Assembly: GCF_004919685.1 (NCBI RefSeq)
Contig: NZ_SMYZ01000038.1
Coordinates: 62,001-126,000 of the forward strand
Direction: 5' to 3'
Length of the DNA: 64,000 nucleotides
Source: Mesorhizobium norvegicum
Lineage (GTDB): Bacteria > Pseudomonadota > Alphaproteobacteria > Rhizobiales > Rhizobiaceae
The position numbers were made by a program, and so were the translations under genes. Positions 62,974 to 64,000 of the stretch are shown here, one piece after another. Each line of letters opens with the position of its first letter. Position 1 is the stretch's first letter. The notes beneath the pieces were generated by a model. The model made no database searches. It was given only the letters and a program-made list of their open reading frames with translations, and was not told the origin of the DNA.

Positions 62974-63987
62974 ATGAATCTTGATTTTAAGTCGCTTCCA
63001 AAGGCCGAAACTCACGTGCATCTGGAGGGATGTTTTGACGTTTCCACCATCGTCGAACTGGCTCGGGAAAACAGCCTCCAGTTGCCAAGGCCCGAAACCG
63101 ATCTGCTTAAATTCTCTGGCCTTGCCGAGTTTCTTGACTTCCTGGATTTTATTTGCGGCCTAAGCCGCACGAAGGATCAGCTTGCCAAGGCGGCCTATGC
63201 ATTTAGCAAGCGCCTTAAGGATTCGGGTATCGGCTACGCTGATTTGATTGTGAATCCGACACATTGGAAGCTTTGGCGGAATGATTTGGCGAGTTTCATT
63301 GATGGACTCGACGCTGGATTTCGGGCCGCTGAGCAGGAAGGCATGCCACCCGTAGGCCTTTGCATAAGCCTTCTTCGCCAGCAAACGGGCGAGGAAGCTC
63401 TCGAGCTGGTTGATATGCTGACGCAATTTCGTCACCCGCGGGTAGTTGCATTGTCGATCGATGGCAATGAAATGACCGCCGGGCGCACCGGTCCTCGTTT
63501 TGCCGATGCATTTAGACGCGCTGGACTTGCCGGGTTCAAAAAGACCGTGCATGCCGGAGAATCAAGTGGGCCGGAAGGCATACGAGATGCGATCTTCCTT
63601 CTGGAAGCAGATCGCATAGACCATGGCGTTCGCGCTGTTGAGGATAGTGATCTAATAAAGGTGCTTCGTGACAGGCAAGTACCGCTAGGCATTTGCCCTA
63701 CCTCCAATATAGTTCTCGGCCTATATAAAAGTCTTGAGGAGCATCCCATCGACACTTTGCGGAAGGCTGGGGTACCGGTGTCGGTCAATACCGACGACCC
63801 GGCATTGCTGCAGATTGGGTTGGTTGACGAATTTGAGCGCTGCGCCACGACTTTTGGATGGGATAAAGCGACGTGTTGCGCTGTGGCTGAGACTTCAATC
63901 CGTGCATCCTTTGCGAACCAGGATGTTAAGACCCAACTTCTGGGAGATCTCCAGGGTTGGATGTCTGAAGGATTCGCTAGAGTCTAA
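62974..63987 (+). CDS. Adenosine deaminase family protein
   Basis: A 337-residue TIM-barrel hydrolase. Zinc and catalytic residues are present: H14 and H16 (HVHLEG), H193 and E196 (HAGE), H217 (DHG), D274 and D275 (NTDDP). It should deaminate adenosine or adenine, or a modified purine. GGGAG precedes ATG 62974; the frame open upstream overlaps the FAH gene and is not used. As the last gene in the window it completes a nucleoside uptake and breakdown set. Adenine deaminase activity cannot be excluded. Confidence 0.88.
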   Translation: MNLDFKSLPKAETHVHLEGCFDVSTIVELARENSLQLPRPETDLLKFSGLAEFLDFLDFICGLSRTKDQLAKAAYAFSKRLKDSGIGYADLIVNPTHWKLWRNDLASFIDGLDAGFRAAEQEGMPPVGLCISLLRQQTGEEALELVDMLTQFRHPRVVALSIDGNEMTAGRTGPRFADAFRRAGLAGFKKTVHAGESSGPEGIRDAIFLLEADRIDHGVRAVEDSDLIKVLRDRQVPLGICPTSNIVLGLYKSLEEHPIDTLRKAGVPVSVNTDDPALLQIGLVDEFERCATTFGWDKATCCAVAETSIRASFANQDVKTQLLGDLQGWMSEGFARV

Positions 63988-64000
63988 GACGACGACGGGT

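Noticed and set aside
1..64000. tRNA genes, rRNA genes, CRISPR arrays and complete insertion sequences
   Set aside because: I looked for cloverleaf-like ends, regularly spaced repeats and transposases with terminal repeats and found none beyond the IS630 scrap at 15661-15849.

Overview
The window looks like part of an integrative and conjugative element from an alphaproteobacterium of the order Hyphomicrobiales, most likely Mesorhizobium or a close relative. The reasons are a MOB-P type relaxase end with a DUF3363 domain, a traG-copG-trbBCDEJKLFGI transfer operon closed by a DUF2274 gene, an adjacent luxR-luxI pair as in the quorum-sensing-controlled symbiosis elements of mesorhizobia, and GC-rich coding sequence packed with large catabolic operons. 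No rRNA, tRNA, CRISPR array or complete insertion sequence was seen.

Layout. 1-0.66 kb: the 3' end of the relaxase gene and its terminator. 1.2-15.5 kb: catabolic module 1, built as two divergent operons. The leftward one holds an intradiol dioxygenase, SDR, beta-keto acid cleavage enzyme, MDR oxidoreductase, cupin, gamma-carbonic-anhydrase-like protein and SDR. The rightward one holds RidA, a DoxX-like protein, a ribose-type ABC importer, SDR, YciI-like protein and SDR. A small monooxygenase gene and a CGNR-type regulator gene follow. Four near-identical palindromes (CACC-N9-GGTG) lie in the two divergent promoter regions only, so the module probably has one regulator. 15.5-28.7 kb: a complete coupling protein plus mating-pair-formation operon. 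28.7-30.5 kb: a truncated LysR gene, then AHL synthase and LuxR genes. 30.9-43.4 kb: catabolic module 2, with a beta-aminopeptidase-like P1 hydrolase, a polar amino acid ABC importer, an N,N-dimethylformamidase-like protein, a ureohydrolase, a LysR regulator, an aminotransferase and an aldehyde dehydrogenase. It ends at a broken tyrosine recombinase gene (43.6-44.1 kb). 44.2-64 kb: catabolic module 3, with a GntR regulator, aminotransferase, aldose-dehydrogenase-like AKR, two tandem nucleoside-type (BMP) binding proteins, a second dimethylformamidase-like protein, the nucleoside-type ABC importer, a nucleoside-hydrolase-like protein, a DUF4269 protein, two FAH-family enzymes, an IlvD/Edd dehydratase split by a frameshift, an SDR and an adenosine deaminase.

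How it fits together. Module 3 reads as uptake of a nucleoside-like compound, deamination, glycosidic cleavage, and non-phosphorylative oxidation of the released sugar (aldose dehydrogenase, aldonate dehydratase, then either a 2-keto-3-deoxypentonate dehydratase or an SDR plus diketo-acid hydrolase). Its GntR regulator shares a 15-base operator sequence with both the aminotransferase promoter and the importer promoter. Module 2 fits catabolism of an omega-amino, guanidino or amide compound to a semialdehyde and then an acid. Module 1 fits ring cleavage of a small cyclic compound followed by acetyl-CoA-dependent cleavage of a beta-keto acid. The exact substrates cannot be read from sequence. 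The most novel-looking parts are module 3, the two dimethylformamidase-like proteins, and the three pairs of shared regulatory sequences.
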